DNA from: Indioceanicola profundi
Lineage (GTDB): Bacteria > Pseudomonadota > Alphaproteobacteria > Azospirillales > Azospirillaceae
NCBI RefSeq assembly: GCF_003568845.1
Contig: NZ_CP030128.1
Span: forward strand, 248,001-312,000
Reading direction: 5' to 3'
DNA length: 64,000 nucleotides
Shown: positions 53,904 through 62,841 of the stretch, in pieces
Position numbering within the stretch: the first letter of the stretch is position 1
How the letters are laid out: each line of letters begins with the position of its first letter
Program-made: the position numbers and the translations under genes
Notes under the pieces: generated by a model
What the model saw: only the letters and a program-made list of their open reading frames with translations
What the model was told of the DNA's origin: nothing
Databases searched by the model: none

Positions 53904-53958
53904 CCGGCTTCGATCGCCCCGGATTCCCCTGACACGATCAGAAAAGGAGTGAGTCGTC

Positions 53959-55116
53959 ATGACCCGTGTTTCCATCCGCCTGGCGCTTGCCGCCGCCGTG
54001 TCCGCCATAGCGCTGACCGGCGCTGCAACCGCGCAGTCGAACCAGCAGGGTTCCCAGAACCCGCAGTCCCAGCAGGCTCAGCCGCAACAGCCGGGCCAAT
54101 CCCAGACGCAGCAGATGCCAATGGAATATCAGCAGCTCCGCGGCACCATTCAGGAGGTTCGCAAGGTCAAGCTGCGTGGGCAGAACCAGCGTGCAACGCT
54201 GGTGTTGCTGGAAACCGGCCAGGGCAACCGCGCTGTCGTGGATCTGGGCACCGACGTGCCGGTGTCCCTGCGCCAAGGGAGTCAGTTGGCCGTCCGTGGC
54301 CGCCAAGTCACCATAGGTGACCAGAGGGTCGTGCTGCAGGCCAATGCGGTCCGATATGAGGGCCGGACCTTGGACGTCAACCGGCCGGCGATGCAACGGA
54401 CGTCAACAGCCCCGTCCGGCCAGCAGACTGCCAAGCAGCAGAACCGCCAGCAGCAAGCATCGAGGCAGCAGGGTGGGAGCAACCGGCAGCAGGCGTCTGA
54501 TAGCCAGCGCAATCAGCAGCCGAACCAGCAGCGGAACCGCCAGCAGACTGCGAGCCAGCAGAGCGGTGGCAACCAGAAGCAGGGCAACCTCCGTCTTGGC
54601 CCCTACGACGCCAACAACGACGCCCAGTTCAGTACCGCCGAGATCAGCCGGGCGCTGTACGACCGGTTCGACCGGGACAAGAACGGCGTGCTGAGCGTGG
54701 CCGAATGGGACCGCGGCATGGACCGGATATTCGGCGAAGGCGACATCAACCTCTCCGTCCAGGCCTGGGACCCGGATGGCAACGACCGGATCAGCCGCAG
54801 TGAATTCCGCACGGCGATGCGGCAGTCCGGCCTGTTCAGGCAGATCGACGCCGACCGCAGCGGCGGCATCAGCGGCACCGAGTTCCGTCAGGCCCGCAAC
54901 GGCCAGATCACGCTGAGTGCCGGTGCGGATGAGGAGGTCGCCGCCGGGGGGATGGACCGTGCTCCGCGCGGCACACCGGGGGCAACCGATGCGGATGCGG
55001 AGGTCAGCCCTTACGGCATCGAGGCCAACCCGTCCGGCGCGCAGCTTGACGTACTCGAGGACGAGGACACCGCCCCGCCGGTCCGCGACCTCAGCACCAT
55101 GAGCGGCGGCGGCTGA
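53959..55116 (+). CDS. Exported beta-domain / Q-linker / EF-hand protein, copy A
   Basis: A 385-residue protein; ATG preceded by AAAAGGAGTGAG. Sec signal 1-26, then a Gln-rich linker, a beta domain of about 90 residues (55-143: MEYQQLRGTIQEVRKVKLRG, LVLLETGQGN, LAVRGRQVTIGDQRVVLQAN), a second Gln-rich linker (150-209), and four EF-hand loops starting at Asp217, Asp238, Asp271 and Asp297, each ending in Glu. The C-terminal tail is acidic. The loops DRDKNGVLSVAE and DPDGNDRISRSE look able to bind calcium. It has a paralogue at 57266 with the same order of parts. Confidence 0.85.
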   Translation: MTRVSIRLALAAAVSAIALTGAATAQSNQQGSQNPQSQQAQPQQPGQSQTQQMPMEYQQLRGTIQEVRKVKLRGQNQRATLVLLETGQGNRAVVDLGTDVPVSLRQGSQLAVRGRQVTIGDQRVVLQANAVRYEGRTLDVNRPAMQRTSTAPSGQQTAKQQNRQQQASRQQGGSNRQQASDSQRNQQPNQQRNRQQTASQQSGGNQKQGNLRLGPYDANNDAQFSTAEISRALYDRFDRDKNGVLSVAEWDRGMDRIFGEGDINLSVQAWDPDGNDRISRSEFRTAMRQSGLFRQIDADRSGGISGTEFRQARNGQITLSAGADEEVAAGGMDRAPRGTPGATDADAEVSPYGIEANPSGAQLDVLEDEDTAPPVRDLSTMSGGG

Positions 55117-55186
55117 CACCTCTTCACGGCGGCTGGCGCACGGCCAAGCGGTCGGGCCAGCCGACCCGCAGGGAAAGGAGCATACC

Positions 55187-55588
55187 ATGCGGATAGGATT
55201 ACTCGTGACCAGCCTCATGCTGACCCTGGCCCCGCCCATTGCGGTGGCGCAGTCCCCTAGCAGTGGAATGCCTGCAACCGGCCAGCTGCCCGGTCTGGAG
55301 CAGGATGCAGCCATCGGGGAGCAGCCGGCCGGCGTCGGCCAGGGCAGGGTCCTGGTAGAGATCGACGACGTCCCGAACTTGGAGGCGCGCAACGGCCCGG
55401 CGCGGCAACGTCTGGCCCTGATGCAGACAACGCTGCTGAACCGGTTCAGCCAGCTCGGCTATTCGAAGGTGAGCAATTTCCGGCGTGACGGCGAAACTTA
55501 TGTTGCAGAAGTCACCTCGCCCGAGGGCGAAGAGCAGACAGTGATCATCGATCCCATGAGCGGGACCATTGTCGCGCGTAGCGACTAA
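55187..55588 (+). CDS. Exported PepSY-like small protein
   Basis: A 133-residue protein; GGAAAGGAG upstream. Sec signal 1-21 (RIGLLVTSLMLTLAPPIAVA). The C-terminal half (RFSQLGYSKVSNFRRDGETY, VAEVTSPEGEEQTVIIDPMS GTIV region) has the PepSY pattern of helix, strand and VxVDPxTG-like turn. PepSY domains act as inhibitors or propeptide-like chaperones of proteases and as periplasmic sensors. It lies between the two module copies. The Q-rich protein at 63451 has two copies of a related domain. Confidence 0.78.
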   Translation: MRIGLLVTSLMLTLAPPIAVAQSPSSGMPATGQLPGLEQDAAIGEQPAGVGQGRVLVEIDDVPNLEARNGPARQRLALMQTTLLNRFSQLGYSKVSNFRRDGETYVAEVTSPEGEEQTVIIDPMSGTIVARSD

Positions 55589-55701
55589 GCGGTTTGGCCG
55601 GTCGGGGTCGGCAGGACCGGCCTGTTTCCGCGACGATGGCGGACGCGGCCTGTTGATCCCGATCCTTGGCCGGCCAGCCAACAGACTGGTGGAGAAAACC
55701 G

Positions 55702-56157
55702 ATGCGACCCCGTCGCCACGCGACCAGAATGACTGCCGCCTCGCTGATCATCCCGGCCATGCTAATGGCGGGAACAGCCGCGATGGCGCAGGACGCGCCG
55801 GCCTACGACACTGAGCGCCCGGCGCAGACTCATGATCAGAATGAACCCGGCGGCAAGGATTCGCCCAACTGGCCGGAATCCCTTGGAAACTGGGACACCA
55901 GCGACCGTGAATCCGGCCCCGGCGATCCCAATGAGGCCGAGAGAAGGGGCCTGACCTCGCCCGAGGTGCAGAGGAGCCTGGCGCCGGCCCCGACGATGCA
56001 GGGCACCCGCGCCCCGGATACGGATACGGCCGGCCCCGCCGTTTCGCCCGGCAACAATGCCGCCGAAGCGGGAACCTCGCCACGCACCCCGGGGGATTCG
56101 GAGCCGCCGCCCGTTGCCGCCGAGCCTGTGGAAGAGGGCGGCCCCGGGCCGGAGTAG
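55702..56157 (+). CDS. Secreted disordered Pro/acidic protein
   Basis: A 151-residue protein; ATG 55702 has GGTGGAGA upstream. Sec signal (ATRMTAASLIIPAMLMAGTA, cleavage near AMA-Q). The mature part is low complexity: Asp, Glu, Pro, Gly and Thr rich, no cysteines, no domain. It resembles a matrix or spacer protein rather than an enzyme. Followed by a strong symmetric terminator. Confidence 0.68.
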   Translation: MRPRRHATRMTAASLIIPAMLMAGTAAMAQDAPAYDTERPAQTHDQNEPGGKDSPNWPESLGNWDTSDRESGPGDPNEAERRGLTSPEVQRSLAPAPTMQGTRAPDTDTAGPAVSPGNNAAEAGTSPRTPGDSEPPPVAAEPVEEGGPGPE

Positions 56158-56170
56158 GATTATTCGTTGC

Positions 56171-56196
56171 GCCCGGACACCCGGAGGTGTCCGGGC
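56171..56196. terminator. Bidirectional terminator
   Basis: Perfect 11-base stem GCCCGGACACC / GGTGTCCGGGC around the tetraloop CGGA, between convergent genes (stop 56157 on plus, stop 56203 on minus), followed by CTTT on the plus strand. Confidence 0.75.
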
Positions 56197-56202
56197 CGGC
56201 TT

Positions 56203-56655
56203 TCATTCGTCGAAGGGCGCCAGCCGCCCCTCCACCGCGTCGATGGCGGATGCCGCTTCCGCCAGATGGGCGCGCGCCGCATCCAGACCGACATCGGCGA
56301 TCGGAGGGTTGAGCTGCCTCAGGCTGCGCTCGACCTCACTTACCTTGTCGATGGCCCGGTGCAGGCGATCCGTCGCCGTATCGGGTGGCGAGGCCAGCGC
56401 CTTTCCGCTGGTGACGGCCTGCTCCATGGCCCTTCGCGCGTCGATGGCATTCCTCATCGCGGCCGCCACGGCATCTCGCTGCTCAGGTCCGTCCGCCTGG
56501 GAGAGTAGCTGCATGGCCGAAGCGACTTCCGCCCGCGCCCTTTGCAGGGCTTCGCGGGGCGGCTCGCCAACGGCAACCTGATCAGCCTGCGCCAGAGCTC
56601 CGACTGGGGCCGGGACAAGGAAAAGAACGGCTGTGGTCTGGCATCGGGTCAGCAT
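56203..56655 (-). CDS. Exported helical protein
   Basis: A 150-residue protein; ATG 56655 has AAGAGA upstream. Sec signal 1-24 (TRCQTTAVLFLVPAPVGALA). The mature protein is nearly all helix: REALQRARAEVASAMQLLSQ, ERDAVAAAMRNAIDARRAME-like region, DRLHRAIDKVSEVERSLRQ. This suggests a helical bundle, as in periplasmic chaperones or adaptor proteins. It is the only minus-strand gene within the exported block. Family not recognised. Confidence 0.66.
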   Translation of the reverse strand: MLTRCQTTAVLFLVPAPVGALAQADQVAVGEPPREALQRARAEVASAMQLLSQADGPEQRDAVAAAMRNAIDARRAMEQAVTSGKALASPPDTATDRLHRAIDKVSEVERSLRQLNPPIADVGLDAARAHLAEAASAIDAVEGRLAPFDE

Positions 56656-56878
56656 GTCGATCTCTTGCTGTCCGGGGATGAGTCCCTGGTTCAACCGGAT
56701 CGGGTTCAGCCTGTTTCGCGATTTCACAGGCGGCGGAAGCCCCTTGTTCGTTCCAGCGGCAGGGCGCGCCGCGCACTCGGAAGTGGAAGTCCACCGCCTT
56801 TTCTCTGCGACACACCTGCCGCACCGAAGTTGGCCTGCCATCGCCGGAGGTCACTGAATAGAACAGGAGGACCCGAGA

Positions 56879-57220
56879 ATGGCTGAATGGCGCAACCATT
56901 TCGGCAAAGGAGCCGCGGCCCTGGCCGCCCTGTGGCTCATCGCCGCCCCGTACGCCGCTTCCGCCCAGTGGTGGGAGGATGAGGAGGCCTATGAGGAAGG
57001 CGGCTTCGCCGACCTCGAGAATTACGAGGACTACGGCCTTGACAATGAGGGTGCGGCCGCACTCTCCGATCCGCGGGACCGTTCGGAGATCGGCGAGGGC
57101 GCTGAACAGGAAGATCAGATCGCCCTTGGCGAGGAAGAGCGGGAGTTCTGGCGGCAGGACTCCTACGCCGGATACTACGATAACACGTTCGAAGACAGCG
57201 AGTGGGACGACTGGTTCTAA
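56879..57220 (+). CDS. Acidic secreted protein, copy B (QWWEDE...WDDWF)
   Basis: A 113-residue paralogue of the protein at 53550. ACAGGAGGACC precedes ATG. Sec signal 1-29 (GAAALAALWLIAAPYAASA); predicted mature start QWWEDEEAYEE. It keeps the shared middle (DQIALGEEE) and end (DSYAGYYDNTFEDSEWDDWF). The region between is diverged and of different length from copy A, which shows that the ends are under selection. It is followed 45 bases later by its EF-hand partner. Function unknown. Confidence 0.8.
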   Translation: MAEWRNHFGKGAAALAALWLIAAPYAASAQWWEDEEAYEEGGFADLENYEDYGLDNEGAAALSDPRDRSEIGEGAEQEDQIALGEEEREFWRQDSYAGYYDNTFEDSEWDDWF

Positions 57221-57265
57221 CCGATCCCGCCGTGTCCGCTTCACCAAATCCAAGGAATTTGTCTC

Positions 57266-58453
57266 ATGACCAGAATCGCGAACCGGCTGGCGCTCGCCGC
57301 AGCCGTCTCCGCCCTGGCGCTTACCGGCACCGCCGCGGCCCAGCAGACCCAGCCGCCGCCCCAGCAGGGCAGGCAGCAGGCACAGCAGACGCAGCAGAGT
57401 TCGATGGAATACCGCCAGGTGCGCGGCACCATCGTCGATGCCAAGCGCGTCAACCTGCGCAACTCCGACAAGCAGGCCGTTCTGGTTCTGCTCGAAACCC
57501 GGAACGGGCAGCGCACCGTGGTCGATCTCGGCACCGAGCGGATCGGCATCCGCCTGCGCGAGGGCACCGAGCTTGCCGTGCGCGGCCGTCCGGTCACCGT
57601 GGGCAGCCAGCGCGTGATCCTGCAGGCCAACGCCGTCAATTACGAGGGGCGCGGCTACGACGTCAACCGACCGGCAAGCCGCCAGGGCGGAAGCGCCCAG
57701 CAGGCCTCCAACCGGCAGAACCAGCAGAATCGTCAGCAGGCAGCCAATCAGGGCGGTGGCTCGTTCAACCTCGCCTCCTTCGACATGGATGGGGACTCTC
57801 GGCTGAACCGCCGTGAGATGACCAATGCCCTGTTCGCCCGCTGGGACAGTAATGGCGATAAAAGCCTCAGCGTCCGGGAATGGAACCGCGCGGCGGACCG
57901 GGCCTTCGGGGAGCAGGGCATCAATCTGGACGTCCAGACCTGGGACCCCAACAAGGACGGCACGATTTCCCGCGGCGAGTTCCGCCGCGCGATCCGGCAG
58001 TCCGGCCTGTTCGCCCGGATCGACCAGAATGGCGACGCCACGGTTTCGCAGGGCGAGTTCCGCACCGCGCTGGCGTCAGGTGGAACTGGCGGCGGCACGC
58101 AGGCCGCCCGGTATCAGGAAATCGGGACGGCGCTTTACGACAGCATGGACCGCAACAGCGACAACCGCCTGACCCAAGCGGAGTACGAGTCGGATGCGGA
58201 CACGCTGTTCGATGGCGAGGATCATTTTGCCGATTGGGATGCCGATGCCAGCGGCTGGCTGGATGAGGACGAGTTCACTAGCGGTGTCGAGGAAGCCGGT
58301 CTCTTCGGCGACTGGGACATGAACGCCGACGGGCTGATCAGCGCCGACGAATGGAACACCGCCGGCTACGACAGCGACGGGCTGTTCGGCGACGACAGCG
58401 GCATGCTCGGCGAGAATGACAGCCTGTTCGGCGAGGATGAGGGCGCCTTGTAA
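57266..58453 (+). CDS. Exported beta-domain / Q-linker / EF-hand protein, copy B
   Basis: A 395-residue paralogue of the 53959 protein. Sec signal 1-26, a beta domain (47-136: MEYRQVRGTIVDAKRVNLRN, LVLLETRNGQRTVVDLGT), a Gln/Asn-rich linker, then seven EF-hand-like loops beginning at Asp173, 194, 227, 253, 295, 325 and 351, each with Glu at position 12, against four in copy A. The C-terminal tail LFGDDSGMLGENDSLFGEDE then GAL resembles stretches of the acidic protein (GWLGENDAEFGDED; QDEGAL). ATG follows CCAAGGAATT. It is probably a calcium-binding envelope or extracellular protein. Confidence 0.86.
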   Translation: MTRIANRLALAAAVSALALTGTAAAQQTQPPPQQGRQQAQQTQQSSMEYRQVRGTIVDAKRVNLRNSDKQAVLVLLETRNGQRTVVDLGTERIGIRLREGTELAVRGRPVTVGSQRVILQANAVNYEGRGYDVNRPASRQGGSAQQASNRQNQQNRQQAANQGGGSFNLASFDMDGDSRLNRREMTNALFARWDSNGDKSLSVREWNRAADRAFGEQGINLDVQTWDPNKDGTISRGEFRRAIRQSGLFARIDQNGDATVSQGEFRTALASGGTGGGTQAARYQEIGTALYDSMDRNSDNRLTQAEYESDADTLFDGEDHFADWDADASGWLDEDEFTSGVEEAGLFGDWDMNADGLISADEWNTAGYDSDGLFGDDSGMLGENDSLFGEDEGAL

Positions 58454-58469
58454 GCGGGCCGGTCCCAAA

Positions 58470-58492
58470 GCGCCTCCGCTCCACGGAGGCGC
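58470..58492 (+). terminator. Terminator-like hairpin
   Basis: Perfect nine-base stem GCGCCTCCG / CGGAGGCGC with loop CTCCA, 16 bases after the EF-hand copy B stop. There is no long T run. Confidence 0.6.
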
Positions 58493-58573
58493 ATCCTTCG
58501 ACTTGTCGCGGCCGGGCCGATCTCTGGCGCCACGCGCTATGGCCGGCTGCCACCGAACCAATGGAGCGAACCC

Positions 58574-60088
58574 ATGAAATCACTGATGATCGCAACGGCC
58601 ATGGGCCTTGCCCTTTCCGCGCCGGCCCTGGCGCAGCAGGGTCCGGGCGGACCGCACCATCCCCACCATCAGCATCACCCGGCCGGTCGGGACCGGCAGG
58701 CGTCCGGCGGCAATCCCGCCGCCCGGATGGTCTCCGCAACGCAGCTGATCCGCAAGAATGTGGTGACCGCCGACGACCAGGATCTCGGTCGGGTGGACTA
58801 CATCGTGGTCGATCCGGAAACGGGCAGCATCGCCACGCTGCTGATCCGCGTCCCAGCCCTGTCCGGCCAGAACCAGGAGGGTCAGGAGGGGGCCGGTCCG
58901 GCCGGAAACCAGGGCGGCCAGCAAGACGGGCAGCAAAGCGGCGCGCCGCTGCTGGCCATGCCCTGGCACGCCATCGACGTCACACAGGGCGGAACGGGCG
59001 AGATCGTGGCGCAGGTGCCCATGCAGGTCGCCCGCCAGGTGCCGACCCTTACGGATGCGGAAATCTCCCGCATCACCAGCCCGCGGGTGATGGCCCGGCT
59101 GGTCGAATACTACGCGCCCGCACCGGGCGGCGGGTCCGGCGGGCAGGGCGGCGCATCCTCGCAGATGGTGATCGGCCACGGCGTGGTCGGCATGCTGACG
59201 CCGCCGGCGGTCACGACGGTGGACCAGATGCAGGGCCTTGCCATCACCACGCCTGACGGCACCCGGATCGGCGAAATCCAGTCGGTGATGATCGACATCG
59301 AACGGGGGGCCGTCTCCTATCTGCTGGCGCTTCAGCAGTCCAGTGCGAACCGGCTGACCCGGAACACGCCGCCGCTTGGCACCGGCTTTGTCCCCATTGC
59401 CTATCAGGATGTCGAGCTGGCGTCGGACGGCCAGTCCTTCGTCCTGGCGCCCGACGCGATGGTGGTGGGCGTTGTCGCGATGCCGCAGGATCAGAACCAG
59501 AACCGCGGCAGCGCCGCACAGAACCGGCAGGCCCAGGCTGGCGGTCAGCGCGGCTACGGCCCGGAAGCCTATCGTGGGTCCGGCGGCAACCCGCAGGCGG
59601 CACAGTCCAACCGGTCGGGTCAGCAGGCCTCAGCCCAGCCGCAGTTGGGCGGCCAGTCCGGCCGGCAGGGGCTTGACCGCTATGTCGAGGCTCCGGCGGC
59701 GTCGGCCGCCGCCTCCGGGCAGCAGCAGAATGCGGAGGCCGGTCAGGGGGCGCAGCAGCAGGATGCCGCGCAGCCGAGCCGCATCCGGCGGCTGGTGCTG
59801 GGCACGGTGCGATCCATCGACCGGCAGAACCGCACCCTGACACTGGAGAATGGCAGTTCCTTCCAGTTGGCCCGCAACATCGATCCCAACAGCATTTCCA
59901 AGGGCGATCCGGTGCGGGTGAGCTACCGGGTGCAGGGGAACAGCTATCAGGCGGTGGCCGTCCGGCCGGCGCCGGAATCCGCGCTGAGCGGCGGGGCACA
60001 GGCGGACGCATCCACCGGCCCCATCGACGGCACCGATGCGCCCGGCGCAACGGATGATCCGCGGCGTCCCCAGCAGCAGCGGAACTGA
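58574..60088 (+). CDS. Exported double PRC-barrel protein with OB-like C-terminal domain
   Basis: A 504-residue protein. Sec signal 1-21 (KSLMIATAMGLALSAPALAQ). His-rich mature start (PHHPHHQHHP), PRC barrel 1 (about 52-155: SATQLIRKNVVTADDQDLGR), a long helix-rich linker, PRC barrel 2 (about 222-300: LAITTPDGTRIGEIQSVMID), a Gln/Gly-rich disordered linker (310-405), and a small beta domain (about 408-470: GTVRSIDRQNRTLTLENGSS) like the beta domains of the EF-hand proteins and DUF1344. The modular order suggests a multi-contact scaffold. The perfect hairpin after its stop separates it from the AsmA gene. Confidence 0.84.
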   Translation: MKSLMIATAMGLALSAPALAQQGPGGPHHPHHQHHPAGRDRQASGGNPAARMVSATQLIRKNVVTADDQDLGRVDYIVVDPETGSIATLLIRVPALSGQNQEGQEGAGPAGNQGGQQDGQQSGAPLLAMPWHAIDVTQGGTGEIVAQVPMQVARQVPTLTDAEISRITSPRVMARLVEYYAPAPGGGSGGQGGASSQMVIGHGVVGMLTPPAVTTVDQMQGLAITTPDGTRIGEIQSVMIDIERGAVSYLLALQQSSANRLTRNTPPLGTGFVPIAYQDVELASDGQSFVLAPDAMVVGVVAMPQDQNQNRGSAAQNRQAQAGGQRGYGPEAYRGSGGNPQAAQSNRSGQQASAQPQLGGQSGRQGLDRYVEAPAASAAASGQQQNAEAGQGAQQQDAAQPSRIRRLVLGTVRSIDRQNRTLTLENGSSFQLARNIDPNSISKGDPVRVSYRVQGNSYQAVAVRPAPESALSGGAQADASTGPIDGTDAPGATDDPRRPQQQRN

Positions 60089-60096
60089 TGCCGCTT

Positions 60097-60143
60097 CCGG
60101 CCCTGCCCGGCTGCGGGATCGGTTTGCAGCCGGGCAGGGCCGG
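60097..60143 (+). terminator. Strong terminator-like hairpin (18-bp perfect stem)
   Basis: Left arm CCGGCCCTGCCCGGCTGC (60097-60114), 11-base loop, right arm GCAGCCGGGCAGGGCCGG (60126-60143), a perfect 18-base stem eight bases after the PRC stop. There is no T run after it. Its place argues against the frame starting at 60088 being translated from there. Confidence 0.72.
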
Positions 60144-60273
60144 AGCCCGCGCCAGGGATGATCGGGCCATGGCATCGTTCCCTGGCTTCTTGCTTCGCGA
60201 TCCGCTGGCCGGGAGCACGGCTCCACAGGCCAGCCGGTTGCGGCGCGACCGATCCTGGACCGCGGAGGCAGCT

Positions 60274-62835
60274 TTGAAAGCCTTGCTCGCCATTCTTCTG
60301 GGCCTGATTGTCGTTCCGGCCGGGCTGACTGCCCTGGTGCTGGCCACGGCCACCGTGAATGGCCGTGTTCTCGCCAGCGCCGCGGAGACTGCCGCCGGCA
60401 TGGTGCTGAGCCGTGATGTCCAGCTTGGACGCATTCGCGTGCTGGACTGGGGGATGCCGGCGAGGTTTGAGCTGACGAACCTGGCCCTTGGAAATCCCGA
60501 ATGGGCAGAGCAGCCCTGGCTTGCCAGGGCGGAGCGGATCGAAGCCGCCGTCGAAATCACCGGTATTTTCCCGCCCGAAGTACAGGTGCCCAGGCTGGAG
60601 GTGCAGGCGCCGGCCGCTTTCCTGGAAGTGAACGGGAACGGCAGGGCGAACTGGCAGGGGCTGCTGTCCGCCGGACAGCAGCCGCAATCGCAGACCTCAG
60701 CGCCTCTCTACGGGCTTCAGGAACTCCTGGTCGTCGACGGAAGCCTGACGTATTGCGATGCCATGCTGGATGCGGTTCAGATGGTCCGGCTGGAGGGGCT
60801 GCGCGTCGCCGCGCCATCCGCGAACGAGCCCGTCAGCTTCGAGGGAGAGGGCAGGATCGAGGCCGGGCAGCAGCCCCTGCAGAGCTTCAGCTTCAGCGGA
60901 CATACCGGCACGCTGGATGAGCTGCGCCAGGGCGACGTGCCGGTCGAGGCGCAAGCGCTGACAGGACCGGTGCAGGCGAGAATGTCCGGTAGAATTCAGG
61001 ACCTGTTCCAGACGCCGTCAGCCAGCTTCGACCTTCTTGTCGACGGCAAGGACCTCAAGCCGCTGCTGTCCCTGGCCGGCCTGTCGATCCGTTCCACGCC
61101 CCCGTTCCATGCCGCAGCGCAGATCACGACCGGCCCGCAGCAGTGGCGTGCGGAAAACCTCCAGGCCCGGCTTGGCGAAAGCGAGCTGACGGGCGCTTTG
61201 ACCCTGGACCGCTCCGGCCCCAAGCCGATGGTCAGCGGCAAGCTTGTCGCCATCACGCTCGCCGCTGATCAGCTCCGCGGCTTGAACATCGGAAACGGCG
61301 GGGGCGGGCAGGGCAACGGGCCGCAGGACCTTCCCTTTCACTGGCTGGAGGCGGTGAACGCAGAGCTGATGCTGCGGGCCGAGCGGATACTGGGTTCCGC
61401 CCTGCCGCTGCAAGCGGCCAGCGCCTCCATCCGACTGGCGAAAGGGGTTCTCCGGATCGATCCCATGCGGGTGGAAACGGATCAGGGCAACCTGACCGGA
61501 ACGATGGAGGTGGACGCGACGGCGATCCCGCCGGCGATCCAGCTCACTGCGACAGCACAGAGCCTTCCGGTCGAGCTTCTGCCGATCAGGATGCAGGCGT
61601 TGGACGGCCAAATGCAGGGAAACGCCGATGTGCGCAGCAAGGGCCAATCCATGGCGGCGCTGCTGGCCAACTTGGCCGGTTCGTTCCAGGGCAGCGTGGA
61701 CGGCCAGCTCGGCGAGGAGCCGCTCACCCTTACCCTCTCGGCGGAGCGGGACGCCGACGCGGACAGCATGCCCGTGAAGCTGAACGGCGAGGTCGGCGCC
61801 ACGCCAGTGCAGGCCAGCGCCGATCTACAGCTTGAGGCTCAGCGGGTGGCCGCCCGGAATCTTCAGGCAAGGTTTGGCGAAACCCAGATGAACGGCACGG
61901 CATCGGCGGATTTCCAGGGGCCGGTGCCGATGGTCCGGGCCGATCTCTCGATCCCACGCCTCGCCTGGAGCCCCTTGCAGAAGGCGATCCCGGCATCGGG
62001 CGGCGGCTCGGGGGAAGCGGGCGATCAGCAGCTTATTCCTCCCGCTCCGATCCCGTTCGAAACGCTGAAGGCGGCGAATGCCGACGTCACGGTGGACATT
62101 GCAGAGGTCACCGGCCTTGGGTTCCCGGTCGGCGGCGGACAGTTTGAGGCCAGGCTGAAGGATGGCAGGCTGCAAGTCGATCCTTTCACCGTCGCGGTTG
62201 CGGAGGGGCGCGTGAAAGGCAGCTTCACCGCCGATGCTCAGGAAACGCCGCCGACGGTCGGGCTGAAAGCCGATCTGGATGCCGTCAGCATGAAAGCGGC
62301 CCTGGCCGCACTGCCGATCCCTGGTGAGGTGCAGGGCCTGATGCACGGGACGGTCGATCTCACCTCGGCGGGTCCGACATTGCAGATGGTTTCCGAGACT
62401 CTCGGCGGATCGATGCGCTTCTATGTAACGGACGGCAAGTTCACCACCAGGCTCATCGATGCCATGGCCGTGAATATCGGGGAAGCTCTGGGCTTCCTGT
62501 TCTCTGGCGGGGAGGCCAGGCCCATCGATTGCGTGGTCGGCTCCTTCGACATCGTGAACGGCACCATTGATCCGGAAACCATGGTGTTCGTGACCCCGGA
62601 AATGGTCGTGCGCGGCAAGGGGCAGGTCAATCTGGCAAAAGAAACCATGGATGTCAGGATCGTGCCCCGCCCAAAGAACCGGAAGCTGCTGGACATGACG
62701 GTTCCGGTGGACGCCACCGGACCTCTCACCAATCCCAACATCGACGTCAACGCGTCCCTTTGGACCAAACTGGCGGAAGAGCGGGTGTGTGAGCGCACAT
62801 TGGCCGGCCAAACCGACGAGACGGCAACCCGGTAG
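60274..62835 (+). CDS. AsmA-family protein
   Basis: An 853-residue protein. TTG 60274 is chosen: GGAGG sits five bases upstream, and it puts the signal anchor MKALLAILLGLIVVPAGLTA directly at the N-terminus, as in AsmA proteins. The longer frame from 60088 would run through a hairpin. The body is a repeated beta-rich bridge-like structure with the AsmA C-terminus (VTDGKFTTRLIDAMAVNIGE, DIVNGTIDPETMVFVTPEMV, RGKGQVNLAKETMDVRIVPR, ATGPLTNPNID). AsmA-like proteins carry lipids across the periplasm. It closes the plus-strand exported block. Convergent with the receiver-like gene six bases away. Confidence 0.85.
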   Translation: MKALLAILLGLIVVPAGLTALVLATATVNGRVLASAAETAAGMVLSRDVQLGRIRVLDWGMPARFELTNLALGNPEWAEQPWLARAERIEAAVEITGIFPPEVQVPRLEVQAPAAFLEVNGNGRANWQGLLSAGQQPQSQTSAPLYGLQELLVVDGSLTYCDAMLDAVQMVRLEGLRVAAPSANEPVSFEGEGRIEAGQQPLQSFSFSGHTGTLDELRQGDVPVEAQALTGPVQARMSGRIQDLFQTPSASFDLLVDGKDLKPLLSLAGLSIRSTPPFHAAAQITTGPQQWRAENLQARLGESELTGALTLDRSGPKPMVSGKLVAITLAADQLRGLNIGNGGGGQGNGPQDLPFHWLEAVNAELMLRAERILGSALPLQAASASIRLAKGVLRIDPMRVETDQGNLTGTMEVDATAIPPAIQLTATAQSLPVELLPIRMQALDGQMQGNADVRSKGQSMAALLANLAGSFQGSVDGQLGEEPLTLTLSAERDADADSMPVKLNGEVGATPVQASADLQLEAQRVAARNLQARFGETQMNGTASADFQGPVPMVRADLSIPRLAWSPLQKAIPASGGGSGEAGDQQLIPPAPIPFETLKAANADVTVDIAEVTGLGFPVGGGQFEARLKDGRLQVDPFTVAVAEGRVKGSFTADAQETPPTVGLKADLDAVSMKAALAALPIPGEVQGLMHGTVDLTSAGPTLQMVSETLGGSMRFYVTDGKFTTRLIDAMAVNIGEALGFLFSGGEARPIDCVVGSFDIVNGTIDPETMVFVTPEMVVRGKGQVNLAKETMDVRIVPRPKNRKLLDMTVPVDATGPLTNPNIDVNASLWTKLAEERVCERTLAGQTDETATR

Positions 62836-62841
62836 CCGGCC

